A program made the translations under genes and the position numbers. A stretch of DNA of 59,948 bases from Nonomuraea cypriaca (GTDB taxonomy: Bacteria; Actinomycetota; Actinomycetes; Streptosporangiales; Streptosporangiaceae): positions 1 to 59,948 of the forward strand of contig NZ_JADOGI010000042.1 in assembly GCF_015645445.1 (NCBI RefSeq), in the 5' to 3' direction. Below are positions 42,830-50,230 of this stretch, one piece after another; positions within the stretch are counted from its first letter, which is position 1, and each line of letters begins with the position of its first letter. The notes beneath the pieces are model-generated. The model was not told where the DNA came from, ran no database searches, and saw only the letters and a list, made by a program, of their open reading frames with translations.

Positions 42830-43759
42830 ATGCGGGTGATGGTCGCGATCGGCGGCAACGCGGTGCTCAGGCGCGGCCAGCCGCCGGACGTGGCCGTGCA
42901 GACGAACAACATCCACACAGCCGTCCGGACGCTCGCCAGGCTCGCGCTGGAGCACGAGCTGGTCATCACCCACGGCAACGGCCCCCAGGTCGGCCTGCTC
43001 GCCTCGCAGGGCGCCCCCGGCCACCGCGCGCCCTACCCGCTCGACACGCTCGGCGCGCAGACGCAGGGCATGATCGGCTACTGGATGCAGCAGGCGCTGC
43101 AGAACGCGCTGCCAGGCCGGCAGGTCATCGCCATGGTCACCCAGACGCTGGTGTCGGCCGTGGATCCCGCGTTCGGCGACCCGGCCAAGTTCGTCGGCCC
43201 CGTCTACGAGCGGGAGGAGGCCGGGAAGCTGGCCGCCGAGCACGGCTGGACGGTCAAGCAGGACGGCGCCCAGTGGCGGCGCGTCGTGCCCTCCCCCGCC
43301 CCGCGGCGCGTCGTGGAGACCCGCCTGATACACCGGCTGGTCCGCGAGGGCGTGGTCGTGGTGTGCGCGGGCGGCGGCGGCATCCCGGTCGTCCGCGACG
43401 AGCGGGGGCGGCTGTCCGGCGTCGAGGCGGTAGTCGACAAGGACCTCACCTCCTCGATGCTGGCCGAGTCTCTGGAGTGCGACACGTTCCTGATCCTGAC
43501 CGACGTGCCGCGCGTGCTGCGCGGGTTCGGCACGCCGCACCAGAAGGAGATCACCTACACCACGCCGCACGAGCTGCGGGCCATGGAGTTCCCCGCCGGG
43601 TCGATGGGGCCGAAGGTGGAGGCCGTCTGCCGGTTCGTGGAGACGACCGGCGACATGGCCGCCATCGGACGGCTCGACCAGGCCGAGCGCATACTTCACG
43701 GCGCGGCGGGCACGATCGTCACACCCAACGGCAGGTGGCCGCTGACGAGCACGCTGTAG
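42830..43759 (+). CDS. arcC: Carbamate kinase
   Basis: The enzyme makes ATP from carbamoyl phosphate and ADP, the energy-yielding end of the pathway. The 309-residue protein has MVAIGGNAVLRRGQPPDV, ELVITHGNGPQVGLL, GVVVVCAGGGGIPVVRDERG and EFPAGSMGPKVEAVCRFVET. The ATG is adjacent to the arcB TGA with no gap, so translation is coupled. Its partner the permease follows after nine bases. Confidence 0.95.
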   Translation: MRVMVAIGGNAVLRRGQPPDVAVQTNNIHTAVRTLARLALEHELVITHGNGPQVGLLASQGAPGHRAPYPLDTLGAQTQGMIGYWMQQALQNALPGRQVIAMVTQTLVSAVDPAFGDPAKFVGPVYEREEAGKLAAEHGWTVKQDGAQWRRVVPSPAPRRVVETRLIHRLVREGVVVVCAGGGGIPVVRDERGRLSGVEAVVDKDLTSSMLAESLECDTFLILTDVPRVLRGFGTPHQKEITYTTPHELRAMEFPAGSMGPKVEAVCRFVETTGDMAAIGRLDQAERILHGAAGTIVTPNGRWPLTSTL

Positions 43760-43768
43760 GGGTGTCGC

Positions 43769-45187
43769 ATGACACTGGCCCGGCTTCTCCGTACCAAGCC
43801 CACCGAGCGGATCGTGGCGGAGGGCGGGCACGGCGAGGGCGGTGAGCTGCGGCGGACGATGTCGCTGTGGCAGCTCACGCTGTTCAGCGTCGGCGCCACG
43901 CTCGGCACCGGCATCTTCGTGATCCTCGGGCAGGCGGTGCCGAAGGCCGGTCCGGCGGTGGTGCTGGCGTTCGGGCTGGCCGCGATCACGGCGCTGTTCT
44001 CCGCGCTGTCGTACGCCGAGCTGGCCGGGACGATCCCGGTGGCCGGCTCGTCGTACTCCTACGCGTACGCGACGCTGGGCGAGCTGGTGGCGTGGGTCTG
44101 CGGCTGGTGTCTCATGCTGGAGTACGCCGTGTCCGTCGCGGCCGTGGCCGTGGGCTGGGGCGAATACCTCAACGCGTTCCTGCGGGCGCTGCCCGGCTTC
44201 ACGCTGCCGGACGCGATCACCCACTCCCCCGGCCAGGGCGGCGGTGTGGTGAACGTCACCGCGATCCTCATCGTGCTGCTGACCACCTGGCTCCTGCTTT
44301 ACGGCGCCTCGGAGAGCGCCACGGCCAACGCCGTGTTCGTGCTGATCAAGGTCGCGGTGCTGCTGTTCTTCTGTGTGGTGGCGTTCACCGCGTTCAGTTC
44401 GGGCAATCTGGCGCCGTTCGCCCCCATGGGGATCGCCGGGATCACCGCGGCGGCCTCGCAGGTGTTCTTCTCCTACATCGGCTTCGACGCGGCCTCCACC
44501 GCCGGTGAGGAGGCCAGGAACCCCAGGCGCGACCTGCCCCTGGCGATCATCCTGTCACTGGCCGTCGTGACCGCCGTCTACGTCCTCGTGGCCGTGGCCG
44601 CCGTCGGGGCGATGCCGTGGACGGACTTCGATCCCGAGGGCACCGAGGCCGGCCTGTCCCACATCGCCGGCCTGGCCACCGGCGCCACCTGGCCCGGCCT
44701 GGTCGTGTCGTTCGGCGCGGTCATCGCCATCGCCAGCGTCGTCCTCACGGTCATCTACGGCCAGACCCGCATCCTGTTCGCGATGTCGCGCGACGGGCTC
44801 ATCCCCCGCGTCTTCCAGCGGGTCAACCCGCGCCGCCAGGTCCCCGTCGCCAACACCCTGCTGGTCGCGTTGTTCATCTCCGTACTGGCCGGGCTGGTGC
44901 CGCTGGGACAGCTCGCCGAGGCCACCAGCATCGGCACGCTGTTCGCCTTCGCCATCGTGAACGTCGGCGTGCTCGTCCTGCGCTACCGCAGCCCCGAGCT
45001 TCCCCGCGGCTTCCGCGTCCCGTTCTTCCCTGCCACGCCGGTGCTCGGCGCGATCCTCTGCGTCGTCGTGATGGCGGGGCTGGCCGGGGTGACCTGGCTG
45101 GCGTTCGGCCTGTGGATGCTCGCCGGCCTCTTCTGCTACTTCGCGTACGGCTATGGCCATTCGCGGCTCAATGCCGAGGTGTCCTGA
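43769..45187 (+). CDS. APC superfamily amino acid permease, cationic amino acid type
   Basis: The 472-residue membrane protein has twelve hydrophobic helices, starting after a basic N-terminus. It shows the APC features LFSVGATLGTGIFVILGQAV (helix 1), SYAELAGTIPVAGSSYSYAY and FFSYIGFDAASTAGEEARNP, the CAT-type signature. Location at the end of arcABC implies arginine uptake or arginine/ornithine exchange; direction and substrate are inference. Its start ATG 43769 is nine bases after arcC. No clear terminator follows. Confidence 0.88.
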   Translation: MTLARLLRTKPTERIVAEGGHGEGGELRRTMSLWQLTLFSVGATLGTGIFVILGQAVPKAGPAVVLAFGLAAITALFSALSYAELAGTIPVAGSSYSYAYATLGELVAWVCGWCLMLEYAVSVAAVAVGWGEYLNAFLRALPGFTLPDAITHSPGQGGGVVNVTAILIVLLTTWLLLYGASESATANAVFVLIKVAVLLFFCVVAFTAFSSGNLAPFAPMGIAGITAAASQVFFSYIGFDAASTAGEEARNPRRDLPLAIILSLAVVTAVYVLVAVAAVGAMPWTDFDPEGTEAGLSHIAGLATGATWPGLVVSFGAVIAIASVVLTVIYGQTRILFAMSRDGLIPRVFQRVNPRRQVPVANTLLVALFISVLAGLVPLGQLAEATSIGTLFAFAIVNVGVLVLRYRSPELPRGFRVPFFPATPVLGAILCVVVMAGLAGVTWLAFGLWMLAGLFCYFAYGYGHSRLNAEVS

Positions 45188-45715
45188 ATGCAGTTCGACG
45201 GCGTGCCGACCGGATGCGCCCCGCCAGGGCCGCTTCCGCACTCCTCATCCGTTCCCGTCCCGCTCGCCCCTCGGGGGTTTCACCGTCAGCGAGATGATCA
45301 TATGCGCTTCGAGTGGCCGCCGGGTCACCCGGGCGGGTCGTCCCCGGCGACACTTCGATCAAGACCGTATGGGCCTCGACCTGCCCTGTCATGATTCTCA
45401 CCCGTCGGATCCGGCCGTCCGGCGTCACTCGGCAAACTCTGACGAAGTAGTGTTAGCACTGGGACATGAGGGGCGTTTGTTGCGTTCCCTCCCGGACCGG
45501 ATTCGGCATCTTTTTTCCAATCAGCTTGACCTCGGGCGTCCACCCCTTTACCGTCACTGTGCGTAACCACACCGCGCGGCGTTCTGGGGTAAACCCAGGG
45601 CCATGGCTACCGTTGGTGCCGAGCTCGGCACCTGACCCCCCGGTGGCTCGGGCATTCGCCGCAAGGGAGCACAATCTACTGAGAGCGATACATACGAGAG
45701 CCGGGGGGCCACACG
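45188..45715. other. Intergenic region upstream of bldD
   Basis: 528 bases. Apart from the bldD promoter listed separately, I see no gene I can support. A minus-strand 86-residue frame (45168-45428, GTG start) has intermediate codon bias and no recognised domain; I left it out. The region is rather AT-rich (for example TTTTTTCC at 45511) for this genome. Confidence 0.45.
45526..45567 (+). promoter_or_regulatory. Candidate bldD promoter with overlapping BldD-type palindrome
   Basis: TTGACC at 45526-45531, then 17 bases, then TACCGT at 45549-45554 form a good sigma-70-type promoter, giving a start near 45561 and a leader of about 155 bases. Overlapping the predicted start is GTCAC-TGTGC-GTAAC (45553-45567), a 15-base near-palindrome similar to BldD boxes. 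BldD represses itself in Streptomyces, so this is a plausible autoregulatory site. Confidence 0.42.
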
Positions 45716-46210
45716 ATGCCGTCTGAGTACGCAAAGTCGCTGGGTGCACGACTCCGCGCCATCCGCACCCAGCAGGGCCTGTCCCTGCATGGAGTCGAAG
45801 AGAAGTCGCGCGGCAGGTGGAAAGCCGTAGTCGTGGGCTCTTATGAGCGTGGCGACCGAGCGGTCACGGTGCAGAAGCTTGCCGAGCTTGCCGACTTCTA
45901 CGGGGTGCCCGTCTCCGAGCTGCTGCCGGGCGGCGCCGCCCCCAGCCCGCTCGGTCCGACACCCAAGCTTGTGATCGACCTGGAGCGCCTTGCCTCGCTG
46001 CCGAAGGAGAAGGCGGGGGCCCTGGCCCGCTACGCCGCCACGATCCAGAGTCAGCGTGGCGACTACAACGGCAAGGTCCTGTCGATCCGCCAGGAGGACC
46101 TGCGCTCCCTGGCGGTGATCTATGACAAGTCGCCCAGCGAGCTGACAGAGGAGCTGATCAGCTGGGGTGTCCTCGACGCGGAGGCCCGCCGCGCCGTCGA
46201 GTCGTTCTGA
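45716..46210 (+). CDS. bldD: Cyclic di-GMP-responsive developmental regulator BldD
   Basis: This is the master repressor of sporulation genes in actinomycetes. The 164-residue protein has the N-terminal XRE domain (GARLRAIRTQQGLSLHGVEE, VVVGSYERGDRAVTVQKLAE) and the C-terminal domain that dimerises around tetrameric c-di-GMP. The c-di-GMP signature RGD-x8-RQxD is intact: RGDYNGKVLSIRQEDLR. ATG 45716 is clear. A strong stem-loop terminator follows. Neighbours on both sides (arc operon, HEPN gene) are not obviously developmental. Confidence 0.96.
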   Translation: MPSEYAKSLGARLRAIRTQQGLSLHGVEEKSRGRWKAVVVGSYERGDRAVTVQKLAELADFYGVPVSELLPGGAAPSPLGPTPKLVIDLERLASLPKEKAGALARYAATIQSQRGDYNGKVLSIRQEDLRSLAVIYDKSPSELTEELISWGVLDAEARRAVESF

Positions 46211-46235
46211 CCCCTGCCGTTCGCTCCGCCAAGGG

Positions 46236-46260
46236 GCCCGCCGACCGCCGGCGGGCTCCT
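46236..46260 (+). terminator. Terminator after bldD
   Basis: GCCCGCCG (46236-46243) and CGGCGGGC (46249-46256) form an 8-bp perfect stem with a 5-base loop, followed by TCCTTTG. It starts 26 bases after the bldD stop. Confidence 0.8.
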
Positions 46261-46656
46261 TTGCCATACCGGGCTTGCCACATTGAGCTGCCATATTGGG
46301 CGGCCCGGATCGCGGAGCACCCGCCTGAGAGCGGCGGCCGCCGATGCGGTCACACCCGCCCGAACCGTGCCAGGTCGCCCGGCTGGCACCCTCCGCAGGA
46401 CTGACACCCCCGCGGGGCGCCTACCCGGATCCGCCGTAGGACAGCCGCTCGGACAAGGTCGCCGTGCGGGCAGGGTGCGTCTGCCGGACGGTCAGGCCGT
46501 TCGCCGGAGCGACGTGTGCCGCCTCGACGTCGTGGGGCATCGTCGAACCACTGAGGATCGCGCCGAGGCGGTCACACCCGGCATCCCGAGCGTGGATCAG
46601 CCGGATCCAGGCGGTCGCACCAGGCGTCCCGGGACGCGGTGACCCCGTCCGGTGAA
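46261..46656. other. Intergenic between bldD and the HEPN gene, degenerate repeats
   Basis: About 395 bases without a supported gene. GGCGGTCACACCCGGCATCC and diverged copies (GATGCGGTCACACCCGCCCG near 46343, CAGGCGGTCGCACCAGGCGT near 46611) plus GTGGATCAGCCGGATCC/GTGAATCAGCCGG suggest an eroded array of roughly 45-50 base units. A second tiny repeat, TGCCACATTGAG/TGCCATATTGGG, lies at 46275-46300. Confidence 0.45.
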
Positions 46657-47103
46657 TCAGCCGGCCAGGGGGACGCTCACGGGAAGCTGGGGTTGACCGG
46701 GGAGGCCGAGGAGCTCTTCGACCGTGGAGACGAAGGTCTCCGCCTCGGCCAGGATCTCCTCGGCGTCGGCCGCGCTGACCCCGCGGACCATGCCCGCCTC
46801 CGCGGCGGCGCGCTTGGCTGCGCTCACCGAGAAGTAGGCGGCCCACTCGGCCAGGTGCGGCTCGGCCTCAGGCAGAAGCTCCCACGCGCTGCGCAGCCGG
46901 CGCCTGCGGCCCTCCATGGGACGGGGACGGGCGGCCAGCATCGCCGCCGCCGCCCGGAGGGCCGCCAGGTGGGCCGCCACATATCGGGATGCCGGCGTGC
47001 GGGCGCTCGCCGCCTCCGCCAGGCAGGAACGTGAATCGGTCAGATGTGCCCGAACCGCAGGCGACAGCCGGGGCCCGGGTGTGTCTCTAGGCCTTGGTGC
47101 CAT
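46657..47103 (-). CDS. SAV_6107-type HEPN domain protein
   Basis: The 148-residue helical protein matches the actinobacterial SAV_6107 HEPN family: LSPAVRAHLTDSRSCLAEAA, ASRYVAAHLAALRAAAAMLA, RLRSAWELLPEAEPHLAEWA and AADAEEILAEAETFVSTVEE. HEPN proteins are often RNases with an RxxxxH motif, but I do not see a convincing copy here, so activity is unclear. ATG 47103 was chosen because a near-perfect AAGGAGG lies eight bases before it; upstream starts would add basic low-complexity sequence. It lies downstream of an SOS-type promoter about 260 bases away. Confidence 0.82.
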   Translation of the reverse strand: MAPRPRDTPGPRLSPAVRAHLTDSRSCLAEAASARTPASRYVAAHLAALRAAAAMLAARPRPMEGRRRRLRSAWELLPEAEPHLAEWAAYFSVSAAKRAAAEAGMVRGVSAADAEEILAEAETFVSTVEELLGLPGQPQLPVSVPLAG

Positions 47104-47365
47104 CTTGCGCGCCTCCTTGGAGTCCATGGGCGGCCGCCGACGTCTCCGCCGGTGAAGCCAACATTGGCAGACCCCACCGACATTTCCGCCGGGCCGGCCG
47201 GACGAGGAGCTTCCCCTCTCCCCGTCCGGCCAGGACACGCCCGCTCGTCTCCGCCGACGACGAGGACGTGCCCTTCGCCCGTGGACCTGGCCGCGGGGCT
47301 CGCTTGGGAAAGCGAACGGCCCGCGACCAGGTCCTGTGACGCTGAGCCGCGAGCCTCATCGTCAC
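47087..47365 (-). CDS. Possible leaderless small gene upstream of the HEPN gene
   Basis: A 92-residue frame starting at GTG 47365 (MTMRLAAQRHRTWSRAVRFP) runs into the HEPN gene with a 17-base overlap. The GTG sits seven bases after the -10 of the SOS-type promoter, where transcription should begin, so it could be leaderless. The product is basic and Arg/Ser-rich with no recognised domain, and its GC3 is only moderately high. It may instead be just the 5' leader of the HEPN mRNA. Confidence 0.3.
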   Translation of the reverse strand: MTMRLAAQRHRTWSRAVRFPKRAPRPGPRAKGTSSSSAETSGRVLAGRGEGKLLVRPARRKCRWGLPMLASPAETSAAAHGLQGGAQDGTKA

Positions 47366-47369
47366 TGGA

Positions 47370-47426
47370 TCGAACATAATTTCGACCATGCTCGACTGTC
47401 AACCAGTTCCACGAACACAGGTTCGA
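47370..47426 (-). promoter_or_regulatory. SOS-type promoter with two LexA box matches
   Basis: Two matches to the actinobacterial SOS box TCGAAC-N4-GTTCGA: TCGAACATAATTTCGA at 47370-47385 and ACGAACACAGGTTCGA at 47411-47426, each with one mismatch. On the minus strand TTGACA (47402-47397), an 18-base spacer and TATGTT (47378-47373) form a strong promoter. The -10 lies inside the first box and the second box lies just upstream of the -35, so LexA would block it. Downstream is the HEPN gene. Confidence 0.75.
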
Positions 47427-47543
47427 TGACCATGGTCTGAGATGCGAGAGACCAGCCGGAGGAAAGGGACTCATGGGAGCAAGAGAAGCCGCCGCCGCAG
47501 GGTCGGGCCGCGGCGGCGGATGGTCCGGAGTGGCGAAGGGCCG

Positions 47544-47735
47544 TCAGGAGGCGGACAAGGCGCCCGAAGGGCACAGCGTCACGGCACGACGTACGCCGTC
47601 CTCCAAGTCCTCCGGCGGCACCTGCTGCAGGAGCAGCACCGTGCCGTCGTCCTCACTCTGATCGAACACCTCGGGCACCGTCAGCGCGCACATGCCCGCC
47701 CCGATGCACACTGTCGTATCTGCCTTGATTTCCAT
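47544..47735 (-). CDS. 3Fe-4S ferredoxin, P450 partner
   Basis: The 63-residue ferredoxin has the P450-associated pattern CIGAGMC near residue 9, a third cysteine in LCPSGAL, and the acidic middle FDQSEDDG. The second cysteine of the usual four-cysteine set is absent (a glycine or alanine stands there), which is typical of single 3Fe-4S ferredoxins feeding actinomycete P450s. ATG 47735 lies six bases after the P450 stop, so they are co-transcribed. Confidence 0.92.
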   Translation of the reverse strand: MEIKADTTVCIGAGMCALTVPEVFDQSEDDGTVLLLQQVPPEDLEDGVRRAVTLCPSGALSAS

Positions 47736-47741
47736 AGTGAC

Positions 47742-48932
47742 CTACCAAGTGACTGGGAGGCTGTGCACTCCATAGATGCTCATGTCCGAGCGCATCGGCA
47801 CCTCCTCTGGCGTTACCGCCAAGCGTAGGCCAGGGAAGCGACGCAACAGCGCAGGGTAGGCGATGCGCATCTCGGCCCGCGCGAGCTGCTGGCCCAGGCA
47901 CTGGTGGATGCCGTGGCCGAACGTCAGGTGCCCGCCCGCGGGCCTCGTGACGTCGAGGTCGTCGCCGTCGGGGAAGCGCGAGGGGTCACGGTTCGCGACG
48001 GGCAGGTGGATGCCGACCGTCTGACCCTCCTTGATGAGATTGCCCTCGATCTCGACGTCCTCCAGCGCGACCCGGAACGGGCCGAGGTGGATGATCGTGA
48101 GGTGGCGCAGCAGCTCCTCCACCCCGTTGTCCACCACCGAGGGGTCGTCCCGCATGGCGGCGAGCTGGCCGGGGTTCGTGAGCAGCGCGTACGTCCCCAG
48201 CCCCAGCATGTTGGCCGTCGTCTCGTGCCCCGCCACCAGGAGCAGGAACGCCACCCCCGTAAGCTCCTCGTCGTTGAGCTCGCCGCCCTCGATGAGCCCG
48301 CTGATCAGATGCTCGTCCGGCTCCTCGCGCTTGCGCTGGATCAGCCCATGCAGGTACGTCATGACCCGTCCGAGCGCGGCCATCGCGTCGTCGGCCTTGG
48401 TCTCGAGGTCGACGAGGAGCTTCGTGTCCTCCTGGAAGCTCTCTCTGTCCTCGTACGGCACCCCGAGCAGCTCGCAGATCACCAGCGAGGGGATCGGCAA
48501 CGCGAAGGACTGGACCAGGTCCACGGGACCGCCGGCGGCGGCCATGCCGTCCAGGCAGGCGTCGGTGATCTCCGCGATCCTGGGCTCGAGCATCTTCATC
48601 CTGCGCACGGTGAACTGCCCCGTGAGCAGCTTGCGGTAGCGCGTGTGGTCCGGCGGGTCCATCCGCAGGAAGAACCCCGGAGGCAGCTTGAAGCCCTCCT
48701 CGCCGCGGCGTGCCGCACTGGCCGCGATCGGCGGGTGCAGGAGCTCCGGCCGGTTGCTGAAGCGTGGGTCCGCCAGGATCGCGCGGGCCGCCGCGTAGCC
48801 GGTCACCAGCCAGCCGACGTGGCCGTCCACGTACGTCATCGGGTGCATGGACGCCTGTTGTCGCAGGCGGAGGGCTTCGTCGGGCGGGTCGAGCGGGCGC
48901 TGCCTGGCGGTCGGATACGTGAGTTCGGACAT
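47742..48932 (-). CDS. Cytochrome P450 monooxygenase
   Basis: The 396-residue class I bacterial P450 has the oxygen-binding I-helix LLVAGHETTAN, the K-helix ExxR in EELLRHLT, and the heme loop FGHGIHQCLGQQLARAE. Its CYP105/107-like N-terminus is soluble. The substrate is unknown. The ATG at 48932 was chosen because AAGGAG lies seven bases upstream; the longer frame to 48977 is non-conserved. Electrons probably come from the adjacent ferredoxin. The divergent TetR gene likely controls it. Confidence 0.94.
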   Translation of the reverse strand: MSELTYPTARQRPLDPPDEALRLRQQASMHPMTYVDGHVGWLVTGYAAARAILADPRFSNRPELLHPPIAASAARRGEEGFKLPPGFFLRMDPPDHTRYRKLLTGQFTVRRMKMLEPRIAEITDACLDGMAAAGGPVDLVQSFALPIPSLVICELLGVPYEDRESFQEDTKLLVDLETKADDAMAALGRVMTYLHGLIQRKREEPDEHLISGLIEGGELNDEELTGVAFLLLVAGHETTANMLGLGTYALLTNPGQLAAMRDDPSVVDNGVEELLRHLTIIHLGPFRVALEDVEIEGNLIKEGQTVGIHLPVANRDPSRFPDGDDLDVTRPAGGHLTFGHGIHQCLGQQLARAEMRIAYPALLRRFPGLRLAVTPEEVPMRSDMSIYGVHSLPVTW

Positions 48933-48974
48933 GTTGCGGCTCCTTTCCTCGTTCCCACCCCAGAAAACCTCATT

Positions 48975-48992
48975 CATTGCAAAATTTCAATG
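48975..48992. promoter_or_regulatory. Candidate TetR operator between P450 and tetR
   Basis: CATTG-CAAAATTT-CAATG is an inverted repeat with perfect 5-base arms, 14 of 18 positions symmetric. It sits in the only AT-rich part of the 96-base divergent spacer, with a further CATTGC copy at 49002. A TetR-class repressor here would cover promoters of both genes. Confidence 0.5.
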
Positions 48993-49028
48993 GGTGAAAA
49001 ACATTGCCACGTGCAGTATAGTTCCGGC

Positions 49029-49634
49029 ATGGTGGGGCTGCGGGAGCGCAAGAAGGAGCGGACACGCCAGGCGCTGATCGAGGCGGCGTTGCGGCTGTTC
49101 GCGGAGCAGGGCTACGAGGAGACGACGCTCGCGCAGATCGCGGCGGAGGCCGACGTCTCGACCCGTACGTTCTTCAGCTACTTCGCGAGCAAGGAGGACG
49201 TGGTCTTCCACGACGGGCCGGACCGGACGAAGCGTGCCGTCGCGCTCCTGGCGGCCAGGAGGCCCGATGAGTCGCCCACCGAGTTGCTGCTCAGGCTCCT
49301 CGAAGAGAGCGTCACCTGGGCGGCCGCGGACGGGGATCTGACGTTCGAGGACGCGGCGCTGCGCGTCCGGCTGATCCTGACCGAGCCGGCGCTGCAGGCG
49401 CGGGGTCTGCAGTTGCTGTTCGACAGCCAGCTCGCCATCGCGCGCGCGCTGCACGAGGCGTTCCCCGGCCGGCTGTCGCAGGTGGACGCGGCCGCGGCGG
49501 TGGGCGCGCTGCTGGGGGCCGTGAAGCTCGCGGTGATCGCCGACATCCAGAACGAGCGTTCGCTCGAGCAGGTCTGGGTCACGGTGCGCCGTGCGGCCGA
49601 TCTGGCCCTGTCCGGCCTGCGTTCCATCGACTAG
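49029..49634 (+). CDS. TetR family transcriptional regulator
   Basis: The 201-residue protein has a TetR N-terminal helix-turn-helix: RQALIEAALRLFAEQGYEET, LAQIAAEADVSTRTFFSYFA and SKEDVVF. A ligand-binding domain with no specific signature follows. It is divergent from the P450/ferredoxin pair. TATAGT at 49017-49022 lies six bases before the ATG, so the mRNA is predicted leaderless. The longer plus-strand frame upstream is antisense to the P450 and is not coding. Confidence 0.93.
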   Translation: MVGLRERKKERTRQALIEAALRLFAEQGYEETTLAQIAAEADVSTRTFFSYFASKEDVVFHDGPDRTKRAVALLAARRPDESPTELLLRLLEESVTWAAADGDLTFEDAALRVRLILTEPALQARGLQLLFDSQLAIARALHEAFPGRLSQVDAAAAVGALLGAVKLAVIADIQNERSLEQVWVTVRRAADLALSGLRSID

Positions 49635-49701
49635 ACCAGCGGCGGTGCCCGGAACGCCGGGTGTTCTGGAAAGCCGGCCCTCCGGGGCGAGAGGAGAGCG
49701 A

Positions 49702-50226
49702 ATGGCACGCGGGCGGGTCGGCCTCGTCCTGCTGGCGCTGGGGCCTGTCCTGGCGGCGGCGTACGCGGTGGTCAACCACGCCGCCATCCGGCTGGCGTCG
49801 AAGGCTCAGGTCGGCGGGCCGGAATGGGAGGGCGGCCGGGTCGGCGCCGACGGGATGACGGCGCTGGGCGTGGACTCCTGGCGGCTGGTCTCGTGGACCT
49901 CGCTGCTGGTGGGGGCCCTGGCGGTGGCCTACGTCGTCATCGGCGTGCTGCTGCGGCGGCGGAGCAGGGGCCGCGCGTTCCTGCTCGTGTCGTCGGGCGT
50001 CCTCATCGTGCCGTACGCGCTCGCGTTCCTCGTCGCGCTGCTCAACCCCGTACGGATACTCGCCGGGCTGTACGACTCCCCCGACTTCGCGGCCGGGATC
50101 CCCTCGTGGCAGCCGGCCGCGGCCCTCATCCCGCTGGCAGGAGGGCTGGCCCAGGCCGCCGGCCTGGCGGTCGTGGCGGGCAGGCGGGCGAAGCTGGGCG
50201 AGGAGAGCACCCCGGTCACGTCATGA
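49702..50226 (+). CDS. Four-helix membrane protein, function unknown
   Basis: The 174-residue protein has four hydrophobic segments (about residues 6-26, 61-80, 87-111 and 133-153). Between helices 1 and 2 is a roughly 30-residue loop (HAAIRLASKAQVGGPEWEGG) predicted to be outside. I recognise no family. ATG 49702 follows GAGGAG five bases before it. It lies 67 bases after tetR and converges on the L,D-transpeptidase gene with four bases between stops. Confidence 0.7.
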   Translation: MARGRVGLVLLALGPVLAAAYAVVNHAAIRLASKAQVGGPEWEGGRVGADGMTALGVDSWRLVSWTSLLVGALAVAYVVIGVLLRRRSRGRAFLLVSSGVLIVPYALAFLVALLNPVRILAGLYDSPDFAAGIPSWQPAAALIPLAGGLAQAAGLAVVAGRRAKLGEESTPVTS

Positions 50227-50230
50227 GCCG

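Noticed and set aside
40385..44224. Very long minus-strand frame opposite the arc operon
   Set aside because: It is antisense to four unambiguous enzymes and has Arg/His/Gln-rich composition typical of GC-rich shadow frames.
45168..45428. 86-codon minus-strand frame upstream of bldD
   Set aside because: GTG start without clear binding site, no recognised domain and weak codon bias; it also overlaps the permease end. It could be a small gene but I cannot support it.
47411..47430. tRNA T-arm-like GGTTCGA
   Set aside because: It is part of a palindromic LexA box; no cloverleaf folds around it.
47904..49028. Long plus-strand frame leading into tetR
   Set aside because: It is antisense to the P450 and lacks coding features; tetR starts at the ATG 49029.
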